Shown here: piece after piece, positions 20,864 to 30,036 of the stretch
Layout of the letters: each line of letters opens with the position of its first letter
Numbering within the stretch: the first letter of the stretch is position 1
Source of the DNA: DASRFA01 sp035651755
GTDB taxonomy: Bacteria > Desulfobacterota > Binatia > UBA12015
Length of the DNA stretch: 64,000 nt
Direction: 5' to 3'
Assembly: GCA_035651755.1 (NCBI GenBank)
Contig: DASRFA010000060.1
Coordinates: forward strand, 372,001 to 436,000
The notes under the pieces: generated by a model
What the model was told of the DNA's origin: nothing
Seen by the model: only the letters and a program-made list of their open reading frames with translations
Database searches by the model: none
Position numbers and translations under genes: made by a program

Positions 20864-22507
20864 ATGCGACTCTGGATCGCCTTTCTTGCCGGCCCTCTCC
20901 TCGCCGCGCCGGTCGGCTTCGCCGTGGCCGGATCTCCGACCGGCGCGCGGATCGCCCGAGCGCCGCACGACGTGCTGGCGGGGACGCCGGATGCGATCGT
21001 CGACCTGCGTACGGAGTCCGGCGCAAACCTCGCGCACGCGCGCTGGCGGTGGCGCGAGGCGGCGGTCGTTCCGGCGGACTTCCGCGCGGCGGGAGCCGAC
21101 TCGAGGCCGTCGGGCGCGCCGGTCCGCACCCTCGACGTGGATCCCCACGCCGGGAGACCGGAGCCGGACGGCGATGGCTGGCAGGACGTCCCGCCGGGGG
21201 AGCTGGAGGTGCGTCGCGGCAGCGGCCTCCTCGCGTTCGGCTGGTATCGCGTCGACGTGACGATGCCCGAGCGCTTCGGCGGCGTCGCGACCGCCGGCGC
21301 GTCGGTGGTCTTCGAGGTCGTCTGCGACGACTACGCGGAAGTCTGGGTCGACGGCCGGCTGCCCGCGATCCCGGGCCAGGCGGGCGGTGGACCGGTCGCC
21401 GGCTGGAACGCCCCCAGCCGCGTGCTCCTCACGAGCGACGCTCGACCCGGCCAGACGTTTCGCATCGCGGTGTTCGCCGCGAACGCGCCGCTTTCCGATC
21501 CGCCGCACAACTTCGTGTGGCTCCGCTCCGCGACGCTCGACGTCTACGCCGGCGACCGCGCGCGCATCACCGAGCGGTTTCCCGCCGAGGTGAGCCATCG
21601 CGCTCCGGAGCTCGACGCGATCCTCGCACCGGACGCGACCGTCGAGCGGATCGCAGACGGCTTCGTCTTCACCGAAGGCCCGGTGTGGGATCGCGAGGGC
21701 GGCTTCCTCCTGTTCAGCGCGCCCAACGAGAACACGATCTACCGCTGGATGCCGAGCGGGGTGGTCTACGTCCATCGACCGAAGAGCGGATACACGGGCC
21801 TCGACGCCGGCGAGTACACGCAGCCGGGCTCGAACGGCCTGACGTTCGATCGCGAAGGGCGGCTGACGATCGCGGAGATGGGGAACCGCCGCATCACGCG
21901 CATCGAGAAGAACGGCGCGGTGACCGTCCTCGCGGATCGCTTCGGTGGCAAGCGGTTCAACAGCCCGAACGACCTGGTCTATCGCTCGGACGGCGCGATC
22001 TACTTCACGGACCCGGATTTCGGCCTGCCGCGCTTCTCGGCGGACCCGCGAAAGGAGCTGCCGTACGCCGGCGTGTTCCGGGCGAAGGACGGCGCCGTGC
22101 AGCTCCTCACGACGGATCTCCGCGGCCCGAACGGCATCGCGTTCTCTCCCGACGAGCGCTTCTTGTACGTCGGAAACTGGGATCCCGAGCGCAAGGTCGT
22201 CATGCGGTATCCGGTGCACGAGGACGGGACTCTCGGCCCCGGCGCGGTCTTCTTCGACATGACGAGCGCGCCCGGGGAGGCGGCGATCGACGGCCTCAAG
22301 GTGGATCGGCTTGGACACCTCTGGGTCGCCGGGCCGGGCGGCGTCTGGATCCTTTCGCCGGACGCGCAGCTCCTCGGCGTGCTGGCGGCCTTCCCCGAAG
22401 AGCAGCACAACCTCGCCTGGGGCGATGCCGACGGCCGGACGCTGTACATGACCGCGCTGACCGGCGTGTACCGCATCCGGACCGAGGTCGCGGGGGTCCT
22501 TCCCTGA
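20864..22507 (+). CDS. SMP-30/gluconolactonase-type lactonase with N-terminal jelly-roll domain, secreted
   Basis: 547 residues from ATG 20,864. A signal peptide (residues 1-22) is followed by a beta-rich galactose-binding-like domain (about 50-230; YRVDVTMPERFGG, FEVVCDDYAEVWVDG). Residues 245-547 form a six-bladed SMP-30 propeller with the usual metal-site stretches FTEGPVWDREGGFL, NSPNDLVYRSDGAIYFTDP, GPNGIAFSPDERFLYVGNW and IDGLKVDRLG. Family members hydrolyse sugar lactones such as gluconolactone in the periplasm. This fits the sugar-oxidising genes in the cluster. The added N-terminal domain probably binds carbohydrate; this is inference. Confidence 0.88.
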   Translation: MRLWIAFLAGPLLAAPVGFAVAGSPTGARIARAPHDVLAGTPDAIVDLRTESGANLAHARWRWREAAVVPADFRAAGADSRPSGAPVRTLDVDPHAGRPEPDGDGWQDVPPGELEVRRGSGLLAFGWYRVDVTMPERFGGVATAGASVVFEVVCDDYAEVWVDGRLPAIPGQAGGGPVAGWNAPSRVLLTSDARPGQTFRIAVFAANAPLSDPPHNFVWLRSATLDVYAGDRARITERFPAEVSHRAPELDAILAPDATVERIADGFVFTEGPVWDREGGFLLFSAPNENTIYRWMPSGVVYVHRPKSGYTGLDAGEYTQPGSNGLTFDREGRLTIAEMGNRRITRIEKNGAVTVLADRFGGKRFNSPNDLVYRSDGAIYFTDPDFGLPRFSADPRKELPYAGVFRAKDGAVQLLTTDLRGPNGIAFSPDERFLYVGNWDPERKVVMRYPVHEDGTLGPGAVFFDMTSAPGEAAIDGLKVDRLGHLWVAGPGGVWILSPDAQLLGVLAAFPEEQHNLAWGDADGRTLYMTALTGVYRIRTEVAGVLP

Positions 22508-22569
22508 GCGCGGGGAAATACGGCATCGTCCGGGCGGTGAGCGATTCCGGCCGCTGGTCGTCGACGCCG

Positions 22570-24510
22570 ATGACGGACGATGCGGCCCTGCGCGCGATCG
22601 TGCAGGGCGTCGAGGCGGAGATCGGCGACCGCTTCTTCTCGTCGCTGGTCCGCCACCTCGCGTCCGCTCTCGACGTCGCGTACGCGTTCGTGAGCGAGCT
22701 TTCCGCCGACCGGCAGCGGTTCCGCACGCTGGCCGTGTGGGGTCGCGGTCGGTTCCTCGACAACTTCGAGGTCCCGGTCACCGGCACCCCGTGCGAAGCC
22801 GTGCTCTCCGGAGAGATGTCCCATCATCCGGACCACCTGTGCCAGCTGTTCCCGGAAGACCGCGGGCTCGTGGACTGGGGAGCGGAGAGCTACTGCGGCG
22901 TGCCGCTCTTGGATCCGGCCGGCACCGTGGTCGGCCATCTCGCGATCTTCGACGACCGTCCGATGCGCGACGGGCCTCGCGGCATCGCCATCATGCGCAT
23001 CTTCGCGGCGCGCGCGCGTGCGGAGATCGAGCGCGTCCGAACCGACGGAGCGCTGCGAGAGAGCAAGGAGCGCCTGGCGAGCATCCTTCACTCGGCCATG
23101 GATGCGATCGTGACGTTCGATGCGGATCGGCGCATCGAGCTCTTCAACGTCGCGGCGGAGCGGACGTTCGGCGTGCCCGCCGCGGCCGCGATCGGCGCGA
23201 CGCTGGATCGGTTCCTGACGGAACGCTTCCGAGCCGCGCTCGCGACCGCGATGACGCGCGACGGCGACATCCCGTACGTCTGGGACCCGGGCGGCCTGGC
23301 GGCGCTGCGCGCGGACGGCAGCGAGTTTCCGATCGAAGCGACGCTGTCGCAGGTGGGCGTGAGCGGGCGTCCGCTGTTCACGCTCATCCTGCGCGACGTC
23401 GATCAGCGCCGTCGCGCCGAGGACGACCTGCGCAGGCTTCACCTGCAGAACGCCTACCTGCAGGAGGAGATCAAGGCGACGCACAACGTCGACGAGATCG
23501 TCGGCCAGAGCTCCGCGCTGGCGCGGCTGCTCGAGCAGGTTCAGCTCGTCGCGGCCACCCAGTCGTCCGTTCTGATTCTCGGGGAGACGGGGACGGGCAA
23601 GGAGCTGATCGCGCGCGCGGTGCACCTCGCAAGCGCTCGCCGGGACCGTCCGCTCATCAAGGTGAACTGCGCGGCGCTACCGACGGGTCTCATCGAGAGC
23701 GAGCTCTTCGGGCACGAGAAGGGAGCCTTCACCGGCGCGACCGAGCGGCGGATCGGACGCTTCGAGCTCGCGAGCGGCGGCACGATCTTCCTCGACGAGA
23801 TCGGCGAGATCCCGCTCGACACGCAGGCGAAGCTGCTGCGAGTGCTGCAGGAGAGGGAGTTCGAACGCCTCGGCGGTCGTCAGACTCAGCGCGTGGACGT
23901 GCGTGTGATCGCGGCGACCAATCGCGACTTGCCGAAGGCGATTGCCGAAGGCGCCTTTCGTCAGGATCTCTACTACCGCTTGAACGTGTTCCCGCTGCGC
24001 GTGCCGGCCCTGCGTGAGCGGCGCGACGACATTCCGCTCCTCGTGCACTATTTCACCCGTCGATACGCCGGAAAGATCGGCCGCCCCATCTCCCGTGTGC
24101 CGCGCGAGGCGATGGAGCGCCTCGTGCGATATCCCTGGCCGGGAAACGTCCGGGAGCTCGAGAACGTCGTCGAGCGCGCCGTCATCCTCTCGGCCGGGCC
24201 CGATCTCGAAGTCGCGGCGGAGCTGCTGCCACCTGCGCTCGGCCTGTCCGTCGAATGGACCGCGGCCGCGCAGCCGGCTGACGATCCGGCCGCGGCCGCT
24301 CACGTGACGAGCTCCCGGCCCCCGGTGGAGAACGGCGCGCCGGGATCGCTCGACGACGTCGAACGCCACCACATCGTCGCAGTCCTGCGCGAGACCGACT
24401 GGCGCATCGAGGGCCCGACGGGTGCCGCCCGCATGCTCGGCATCCATCCGAGCACGCTCCGCAGCCGGATCAAGAAGCTCGGTATCCGACGAAGCTCCGA
24501 ATCGATGTGA
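22570..24510 (+). CDS. Sigma-54-dependent transcriptional activator, GAF-PAS-AAA-Fis
   Basis: 646 residues from ATG 22,570; an in-frame GTG at 22,537 is an alternative start. A GAF domain (about 15-155) and PAS domain (165-285) precede a linker (LHLQNAYLQEEI) and the AAA+ core: Walker A GETGTGKE (338-345), GAFTGA (385-390) and GTIFLDEIGE. A Fis-type HTH ends the protein (GAARMLGIHPSTLRSRIKKLGI). The linker, core and HTH closely resemble the regulator at 1,827-3,758, so the pair arose by duplication. Both sit at the distal end of an operon of the island. It suggests a second, sigma-54 control layer on top of the ECF system. Confidence 0.93.
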   Translation: MTDDAALRAIVQGVEAEIGDRFFSSLVRHLASALDVAYAFVSELSADRQRFRTLAVWGRGRFLDNFEVPVTGTPCEAVLSGEMSHHPDHLCQLFPEDRGLVDWGAESYCGVPLLDPAGTVVGHLAIFDDRPMRDGPRGIAIMRIFAARARAEIERVRTDGALRESKERLASILHSAMDAIVTFDADRRIELFNVAAERTFGVPAAAAIGATLDRFLTERFRAALATAMTRDGDIPYVWDPGGLAALRADGSEFPIEATLSQVGVSGRPLFTLILRDVDQRRRAEDDLRRLHLQNAYLQEEIKATHNVDEIVGQSSALARLLEQVQLVAATQSSVLILGETGTGKELIARAVHLASARRDRPLIKVNCAALPTGLIESELFGHEKGAFTGATERRIGRFELASGGTIFLDEIGEIPLDTQAKLLRVLQEREFERLGGRQTQRVDVRVIAATNRDLPKAIAEGAFRQDLYYRLNVFPLRVPALRERRDDIPLLVHYFTRRYAGKIGRPISRVPREAMERLVRYPWPGNVRELENVVERAVILSAGPDLEVAAELLPPALGLSVEWTAAAQPADDPAAAAHVTSSRPPVENGAPGSLDDVERHHIVAVLRETDWRIEGPTGAARMLGIHPSTLRSRIKKLGIRRSSESM

Positions 24511-25088
24511 CTCGCGCCCTTCCACCCCTTTTCCTGACCTCCAGCCGGCTGGTCCTCGGACCGCTGTATGCGCACGCGTTGCTCGCGCTGGGCGGAGCCG
24601 TGGCAGCGCCCGGCGCCGGAAGCGCGGTGCCGGCCGGCTGGGGGTTCGCGGGGAACGCGCTGCCGCTCGCGATCGCAGTGGCCGCGAGCGCGACCGACTT
24701 CGCCGACGGACGCCTGGCACGCCGGTTGCGGGCGGAGTCGGCCGCGGGTGCGGCGCTCGACGTCGCGGCGGATGCGGCGTTCCTCCTGTGCGCGCTCCCC
24801 GCGCTCGCGCTCGCGGGGCTCGTCTCCTGGTCGCTGCCGATCGCGGCCGCCGCGGCGCTGGCGGCCCTCGCCGTGCGCTGGCGACGCGGCGGGATCGGCC
24901 CGTCGGCGGGCGGACGGTCGCTTCCGGATGCCGCCGGGCATCTCGCCGGCATCGTCAACTACGGCGCGGTGCTGGTCGCGAGCGGCGTGCCGCTCGGGGT
25001 CGTGGCGCCCGGGTGGCTTCGGCCGGCGAGCGTCCTGGTCGCCCTGCTGAACCTCGCGCCGATCGCGCTCCGCTGGCGCGCCGGTTGA
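24507..25088 (+). CDS. CDP-alcohol phosphatidyltransferase
   Basis: 193 residues from GTG 24,507, overlapping the stop of the regulator gene as GTGA. The full family signature D-x2-DG-x2-AR-x8-G-x3-D-x3-D is present (Asp64, Asp67-Gly68, Ala71-Arg72, Gly81, Asp85, Asp89), set in a protein with about six membrane helices. Such enzymes move a phosphatidyl or similar group from a CDP-alcohol to an acceptor at the inner membrane. The acceptor is not predictable. With the acyltransferases at 13-15 kb it adds to the lipid-remodelling theme. Confidence 0.88.
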   Translation: MTRALPPLFLTSSRLVLGPLYAHALLALGGAVAAPGAGSAVPAGWGFAGNALPLAIAVAASATDFADGRLARRLRAESAAGAALDVAADAAFLLCALPALALAGLVSWSLPIAAAAALAALAVRWRRGGIGPSAGGRSLPDAAGHLAGIVNYGAVLVASGVPLGVVAPGWLRPASVLVALLNLAPIALRWRAG

Positions 25089-25186
25089 GCCGGAATCGCA
25101 GCGCCGCGCCGCCCGCCGTTGTTGCGACGGCGACGCGCTTCTCGTAAGCCGACCTGTACACCACGAAGACGGAAGGAGGAGCCATC

Positions 25187-25819
25187 ATGGCCATTCGCCT
25201 GGGCGACACGGCCCCCGACTTCACCGCCGAGACGACCGAGGGAACCATCCGGTTCCACGAGTGGATCGGAAACAACTGGTGCGTCCTGTTCTCGCATCCC
25301 AAGGACTTCACGCCCGTGTGCACGACCGAGCTCGGGTACATGGCGAAGATCAAGCCGGAGTTCGAGAAGCGCGGCGTCAAGATCATCGGCCTCTCCGTCG
25401 ACCCGGTCGGGTCGCACAAGGAGTGGTCGAACGACATCAAGGAGACGCAGGGCTACGCGCCGAACTACCCGCTGATCGCCGACTCGGACCGCAAGGTCGC
25501 GACCCTCTACGACATGATCCACCCGAACGCGCTCGACTCGCTGACGGTGCGGAGCGTGTTCGTCATCGGGCCCGACAAGAAGGTCAAGCTCATGCTCACG
25601 TACCCGGCGAGCACCGGGCGCAACTTCGACGAGATCCTGCGCGCCGTCGACTCGCTGCAGCTCACCGCGAAGCACAGCGTCGCGACGCCGGTGAACTGGA
25701 AGCAGGGCGAGGACTGCATCATCGTGCCGTCGCTTTCCGACGCGGACGCCAAGCAGAAGTTCCCGAGCGGCTGGAAGGCGTTGAAGCCTTACCTGCGGCT
25801 GGTTCCGCAGCCGAAGTAG
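25187..25819 (+). CDS. Peroxiredoxin, 1-Cys (Prx6/AhpC-TSA) type
   Basis: 210 residues from ATG 25,187, with a strong GGAAGGAGGA upstream. The peroxidatic Cys45 sits in FTPVCTTE, with the conserved HPKD before it and a Prx6-type C-terminal domain (TPVNWKQGEDCIIVPSLSD; WKALKPYLRL). It reduces hydrogen peroxide, alkyl or phospholipid hydroperoxides in the cytoplasm. It closes the stress island and is followed by two strong hairpins. No copy of the GAAACC/CATC site is present upstream, so its control may differ. Confidence 0.95.
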   Translation: MAIRLGDTAPDFTAETTEGTIRFHEWIGNNWCVLFSHPKDFTPVCTTELGYMAKIKPEFEKRGVKIIGLSVDPVGSHKEWSNDIKETQGYAPNYPLIADSDRKVATLYDMIHPNALDSLTVRSVFVIGPDKKVKLMLTYPASTGRNFDEILRAVDSLQLTAKHSVATPVNWKQGEDCIIVPSLSDADAKQKFPSGWKALKPYLRLVPQPK

Positions 25820-25828
25820 TCCGTTCAG

Positions 25829-25874
25829 CGAGGGGATCGCTCCCCTCGCCCCGTTCGGCGGAGCCGAACGGGGC
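25829..25874. terminator. Tandem hairpins after the peroxiredoxin gene
   Basis: Two adjacent perfect inverted repeats: CGAGGGG/CCCCTCG (25,829-25,848) and GCCCCGTTCGGC/GCCGAACGGGGC (25,848-25,874). They lie between convergent genes and probably end transcription from both sides, although no U-tract follows. Confidence 0.7.
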
Positions 25875-25918
25875 GCCAATCCTCGCGGTCCCCGCGGGCT
25901 CGCTTCGCTCGCGGTTTG

Positions 25919-26935
25919 CTAGTTCGCGGCGGAGGTCGGCTGCGTGGGCCGCCGGCCGAGCTCCCACATCTCTCGTCCCGCGCGCGGCAGGAACGCGATC
26001 CCGATGAGCGCGTTCATCGTGAGGAACGTGAGGTGCGCCGCGAGGCTGTACGCGCCGAGGCTCTCGGGCGGCGCGTAGTCCGCGAGCAGGTAGCCCCAGA
26101 GCGCGGCGGCATGCAGCTTGCCGACCGTGAGAGGCACCGCGGACCCGAGGAAGACGAGCGGCAGGTTCGCGAGCAGGACGACGAGCGGCACATGCATCCC
26201 GAAGAGCCGGAGCGCCGCCCAGTGCGTCGCGATCGCGAGCACGAGCGAGACGCTCTTGATCGCGAGGATGGCGCCGTAATCCGCGAGGCGCGCCCGGCCG
26301 AACGTCGAGAAGAGGCGGGGCGCCGGCCGCGACACGCCGAGCGCGCGCAGGCCGTTGAAGTAGACGAGCCAGGCTGCGAGCACGACGTAGGTGGCGACGT
26401 ACACCCGGCCGACGCCGGGGACGCGGCTCCCGACCAGGGCGACGCCGACCGACGAGTAGACGACGAGCTGGTAGATCTCCACGAACGCGAGGAAGAGGAA
26501 GGTCCCGGCGAGCTCGAGCAGCGGGACGCCTTCCCGCCGGTGGATCCAGAGCGCGAGCCCGCCCTGTCCGACGTTCGAGTTCACGAGGGCGAGCACGTAG
26601 GTCACCGCGCGCACCGGAAGGATGTCGCGGTAGCGCACCGGCACGTGGAAGCGTCGCACGGCCGTCGTCACGGCGAGCGTGTCGAGCAGGAAGTACGCGA
26701 CCGAGTACGGCACCATGAGCGCGAAGTAGGTGCCCCAGCGCGCGCCCTCGAGGGTCTCGAGGATCGGAGCGAGGTTCCAGTGCCGGCGGAAGTAGTCGAG
26801 GATGAGCGCCGTCAAGATCCACGGCAGCGCGAGGCGCGCGATGCGCGCCGGACCGCCGCGCGCTCCGCCGCCGCGAGCCTCGGCCGACCGGTCGTCGCCG
26901 CCGCCGGGCGCGGCGTCTCGCGCCGGCTCGCTCAA
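25919..26935 (-). CDS. Flippase-like membrane protein (LPG synthase TM / YbhN family)
   Basis: 338 residues from TTG 26,935, which overlaps the previous stop as TTGA; no better upstream start exists. A 30-residue Gly/Ala/Asp-rich head precedes eight or so membrane helices. Sequences such as LVNSNVGQGGLALWIHRREGVPL and LFLAFVEIYQLVVY place it in the lysylphosphatidylglycerol-synthase transmembrane superfamily. These proteins are thought to move or present lipid-linked substrates. It pairs with a second member directly upstream and two ArnT-like glycosyltransferases. Confidence 0.75.
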   Translation of the reverse strand: MSEPARDAAPGGGDDRSAEARGGGARGGPARIARLALPWILTALILDYFRRHWNLAPILETLEGARWGTYFALMVPYSVAYFLLDTLAVTTAVRRFHVPVRYRDILPVRAVTYVLALVNSNVGQGGLALWIHRREGVPLLELAGTFLFLAFVEIYQLVVYSSVGVALVGSRVPGVGRVYVATYVVLAAWLVYFNGLRALGVSRPAPRLFSTFGRARLADYGAILAIKSVSLVLAIATHWAALRLFGMHVPLVVLLANLPLVFLGSAVPLTVGKLHAAALWGYLLADYAPPESLGAYSLAAHLTFLTMNALIGIAFLPRAGREMWELGRRPTQPTSAAN

Positions 26936-28011
26936 GCGGCCGCCCGCCGCCGGGTCGCGACCATCAGGTAGAGGAGACCGAAGGCGCTGAACGCGGCCTC
27001 GCGCACGCGCCGGAGAAGCCAGAGCGCGAGGCCGGCCGACTCGTCGAGTCCGAGCAGCCCGAAGATCGCGACCCCGCCGGCCTCGCGGAAGCCGATCGCT
27101 CCCGGCGCGAGCGCCGCGCCGAGCGCGAGCGGCTGCGAGATCGACTCGATGATGAACGCGTCGCGCCAGGAGATCGGGTACATGAGCAGGTCGCCGAACA
27201 CCTTGACCTCGACCGTGCCGAGCAGCCAGCCGATGAAGTGGAGGAAGCAGCTCTTCGCGAAGTCGCCGGCGCGCGCGCCGTAGTAGCCCCGGAGCTCGTG
27301 GTCGATGCTGGGCGCGGTCGCGGCGAAGCGCTCGATGCGGGGGCCGTGGAAGCCGAGCCGCTGCGCGAAGCCCGCGAGCCGGGTGAAGAGGTTGCGGCGC
27401 TGGAGCCGCACGAGGAGGGCGACGAACGCGACCCCGAGCAGGCAGAGCGCGACGAAGAGCACGTCGCCGTCGTGCACGATGTCGAAGCGCTCGAGCGTCA
27501 GCATGATGCCGAGGAGCGTGAACACGATCTGCCCGACCGTGAGCGCCGTCTTCGCGACGACGACCGAAACCGTGCTGCTCGCCGCCGTGATGCCGCGCCC
27601 CACCAGCAGCATCGCCTTGACCGGCTCGCCCCCGAGGTATGCCGTCGGGGTCAGGTTGTTCACCGACTCGCCGGCGAGGCGGATCATCGTGAGCGACGGG
27701 ATCGACAGCCGTCCCGGGCCGGTGCTCGGAAGCGTGTAGGTCCACGCCCAGCCGTCGACGAACGCGATCAGGCAGAACGGCCAGAGGATGAGCGGCGCGC
27801 GCCAGCCGAGCGCGAGGAAGCGCTGGACGAGGTCCTGCGTTCCGACCTCGTAGACGAGGAACACGAGGAGGCCGATGCCGAGCGCGACGAGCGCGATCCG
27901 GCCCCAGGACCTCCCGCGTTTGGGCGCGGCGTCCGCTTCGAGGAGCTCGCCGGCGGGCTCGACCCGAGGTCGATCCTCCGCGCCCTCCGCCCGGGCGTGC
28001 GATCCTTCCAT
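26932..28011 (-). CDS. Flippase-like membrane protein (YbhN / HpnL-like)
   Basis: 359 residues from ATG 28,011. A charged 35-residue N-terminal tail is followed by eight membrane segments. The family core is visible: NLTPTAYLGGEPVKAMLLVGRG, the conserved YYGARAGDFAKSCFLHFIGW and the PGAIGFREAGGVAIF loop near the end. Members of this superfamily include MprF-type and HpnL-type proteins, but most have no proven substrate. Linked to ArnT-like enzymes, it may handle a polyprenyl- or lipid A-linked sugar. Confidence 0.8.
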   Translation of the reverse strand: MEGSHARAEGAEDRPRVEPAGELLEADAAPKRGRSWGRIALVALGIGLLVFLVYEVGTQDLVQRFLALGWRAPLILWPFCLIAFVDGWAWTYTLPSTGPGRLSIPSLTMIRLAGESVNNLTPTAYLGGEPVKAMLLVGRGITAASSTVSVVVAKTALTVGQIVFTLLGIMLTLERFDIVHDGDVLFVALCLLGVAFVALLVRLQRRNLFTRLAGFAQRLGFHGPRIERFAATAPSIDHELRGYYGARAGDFAKSCFLHFIGWLLGTVEVKVFGDLLMYPISWRDAFIIESISQPLALGAALAPGAIGFREAGGVAIFGLLGLDESAGLALWLLRRVREAAFSAFGLLYLMVATRRRAAA

Positions 28012-28050
28012 CGTTACCGGGGGTCCGGGCTCCGGCCCGGGGAGCCCATC

Positions 28051-29991
28051 CTATAACGTCGCGTCGCGGTTTGCGTCCATCCCGTCGCCCTTACGCGGCA
28101 CCGGTGGCGACGGTGCCGCCAGCGGTGCCGCGGCCGGGAGCGGCGTGACGAGGAGCATCCGCGATCGTCCCTTCGGCCCGGTGCCGGTGCTCGCCAGGAG
28201 CACGCGGACCTGCGAGCGCACCGCCTCGACCTCGTCTTCCCACACCAGCACGTAGGGCGGCGTCGCCGGATCCCGGATCGCGGCGACCCGGCGCGCGGGG
28301 TCGCCGTCGCGGCAGGTCGCCTCGTCGAGGAGCTCGCGGATGTGGTCGCGGCAGCGGTCGCCGAGCGGGGCATGGGGATCGCAGCGCGGGACGCCGTCGT
28401 CGGCGGGGAAGTAGCGCTGCGAGTAGAACACCGCCCCGTAGTCGAAGGTGCACAGGAAGCCGAGCTTCGCCGAGCCGGCGAGATCCCGGACCGCGAGCAT
28501 GAACGAGTCGAGCGCGCGGCTGCGCGCGATCCCGCGCTCGACCGGCGCCGCGATCCCGCCGTAGACCGCGAGCAGCCCGACCGCGAGCGCGGCGCTGCCG
28601 CGGAACCAATGCGCGCCCGGGGCCTCCCGCATGGCGCCCACCGCACCCGCGATCGCGAGCGCGCCCGCGAGGAGCGCGAGCCAGCGCTGCGCGACGAGCG
28701 AGTCGACGGCCGCGGCGAGGCCCTGCGCGTCGTCCGGCTGGAGGAAGCGCCCGATCGCGCCCGCGATCGGAACGCCCGACGCGAGCACGAGCCCGGCGAC
28801 GCCGAGCGCTGCGACCGCCACGGCTCCGATTCGGAGGCCGAAGGCCGCGAGGCGCCGCGGGCCCTCGCCTTCCGGCCCGGGACCCAGCACCCGCCCGAAG
28901 AGGAGCGCGGCCGCCGGGTAGGCCGGAAGGATGTAGACCGAGCGCTTCGACGACGCGACCGTGAAGACCCCGATCACGGTGAGGAACCAGACGACGAGGT
29001 AGCGCGTCGTCGCGTCGACCGGGCGCATGCGCCACAGCCACCACGCGATCGCCGGCGCGAAGAGGCTCCACGGCAGCGCCCCCAGGAGGAAGTTCGGGAG
29101 GAAGTAGAGCGGGCCGTGCGCGTGGCCCGTGTCGAGCCGTTCGGGATCGATCACGCGGAAGACGTTCTCCTTGAGGACCTGCTTCACGAAGAAGTCGTCG
29201 CCGCCGATCCAGAGCGCCGCGGCGTACCAGGCGCCGACGATCGCGACGACCGCGAGGACGCCCTTCACCGGAGCCAGCGCGCGCGCGGTCGCGACGACGT
29301 TCCGGACGCGCGCCCGCCAGCCCGCGCCGGCGGCGCCAGGCGCGAGGCCGACCGGCGAGTCGGGATCGTCGACCGGGCGCACCGCCGCATAGACGGCGAC
29401 GACCGCCGCCGGGATCGCGATGCCGACCGGCCCCTTTCCGAGGGTCGCGGCGGCGATGCAGGCGTAGAAGAGGAGCAGCCGGAGGCGCGTCACGCCCGCC
29501 CGGTCCATCACCGCGAAGAGGAGGAGCGCCGCGAACAGGAAGAACGTGAGCGTCATGTCGACGCGCGCGATCCGCGCCGCCCGCATCCACTCGAAGCTGA
29601 GGACGAGCGCGATCGCGGCGAGCCAGCCCGATCGGAGACGGCCCGTCCACGCGCCGAACGCGTAGACGAGGAGCGCGGCCGCGATCGAGAGCGTCGCCGA
29701 CGGGAGGCGCGTCGAGAGCTCCGAGACTCGCCCCATCGCCTCCGACGAGAGGAGCGCGAGCCAGTGGAAGAAGGGCGGCTTCGACGGGATCTCCGTGCCG
29801 TTCCGGTACGGCAGGACGAGCGACCCGCCGTGCGCCATTTCCCAGACGACCATCGCCTCGCGGGGCTCGCCCTTGGTGTAGAACGGCACGTCCGCGATCC
29901 CGACGAGGGTCGCGCCGCTCGCGAGCACGGCGACGCTGAGCGCGCCCAGAACGAAGCTGCGCGCATGCCGGACGTTCCATGGGGGTCGCAC
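28051..29991 (-). CDS. ArnT-like integral membrane glycosyltransferase (GT-C fold)
   Basis: 646 residues from GTG 29,991. It has the first periplasmic loop with GEPREAMVVWEMAHGG (the acidic motif expected for polyprenyl-phosphate-sugar enzymes), then PSKPPFFHWLALLSS and about twelve membrane helices, with SSKRSVYILPAYPAAALLFG in the middle. A 130-residue soluble C-terminal part follows (LGFLCTFDYGAVFYSQRYF). Such enzymes move a sugar from undecaprenyl phosphate to lipid A or another envelope acceptor. It is the second of two paralogues in this operon. Confidence 0.87.
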   Translation of the reverse strand: MRPPWNVRHARSFVLGALSVAVLASGATLVGIADVPFYTKGEPREAMVVWEMAHGGSLVLPYRNGTEIPSKPPFFHWLALLSSEAMGRVSELSTRLPSATLSIAAALLVYAFGAWTGRLRSGWLAAIALVLSFEWMRAARIARVDMTLTFFLFAALLLFAVMDRAGVTRLRLLLFYACIAAATLGKGPVGIAIPAAVVAVYAAVRPVDDPDSPVGLAPGAAGAGWRARVRNVVATARALAPVKGVLAVVAIVGAWYAAALWIGGDDFFVKQVLKENVFRVIDPERLDTGHAHGPLYFLPNFLLGALPWSLFAPAIAWWLWRMRPVDATTRYLVVWFLTVIGVFTVASSKRSVYILPAYPAAALLFGRVLGPGPEGEGPRRLAAFGLRIGAVAVAALGVAGLVLASGVPIAGAIGRFLQPDDAQGLAAAVDSLVAQRWLALLAGALAIAGAVGAMREAPGAHWFRGSAALAVGLLAVYGGIAAPVERGIARSRALDSFMLAVRDLAGSAKLGFLCTFDYGAVFYSQRYFPADDGVPRCDPHAPLGDRCRDHIRELLDEATCRDGDPARRVAAIRDPATPPYVLVWEDEVEAVRSQVRVLLASTGTGPKGRSRMLLVTPLPAAAPLAAPSPPVPRKGDGMDANRDATL

Positions 29992-30036
29992 GGGACGGCT
30001 GTTTACTGGATGGGGGCCGGTGCCGCTCGACGCCGG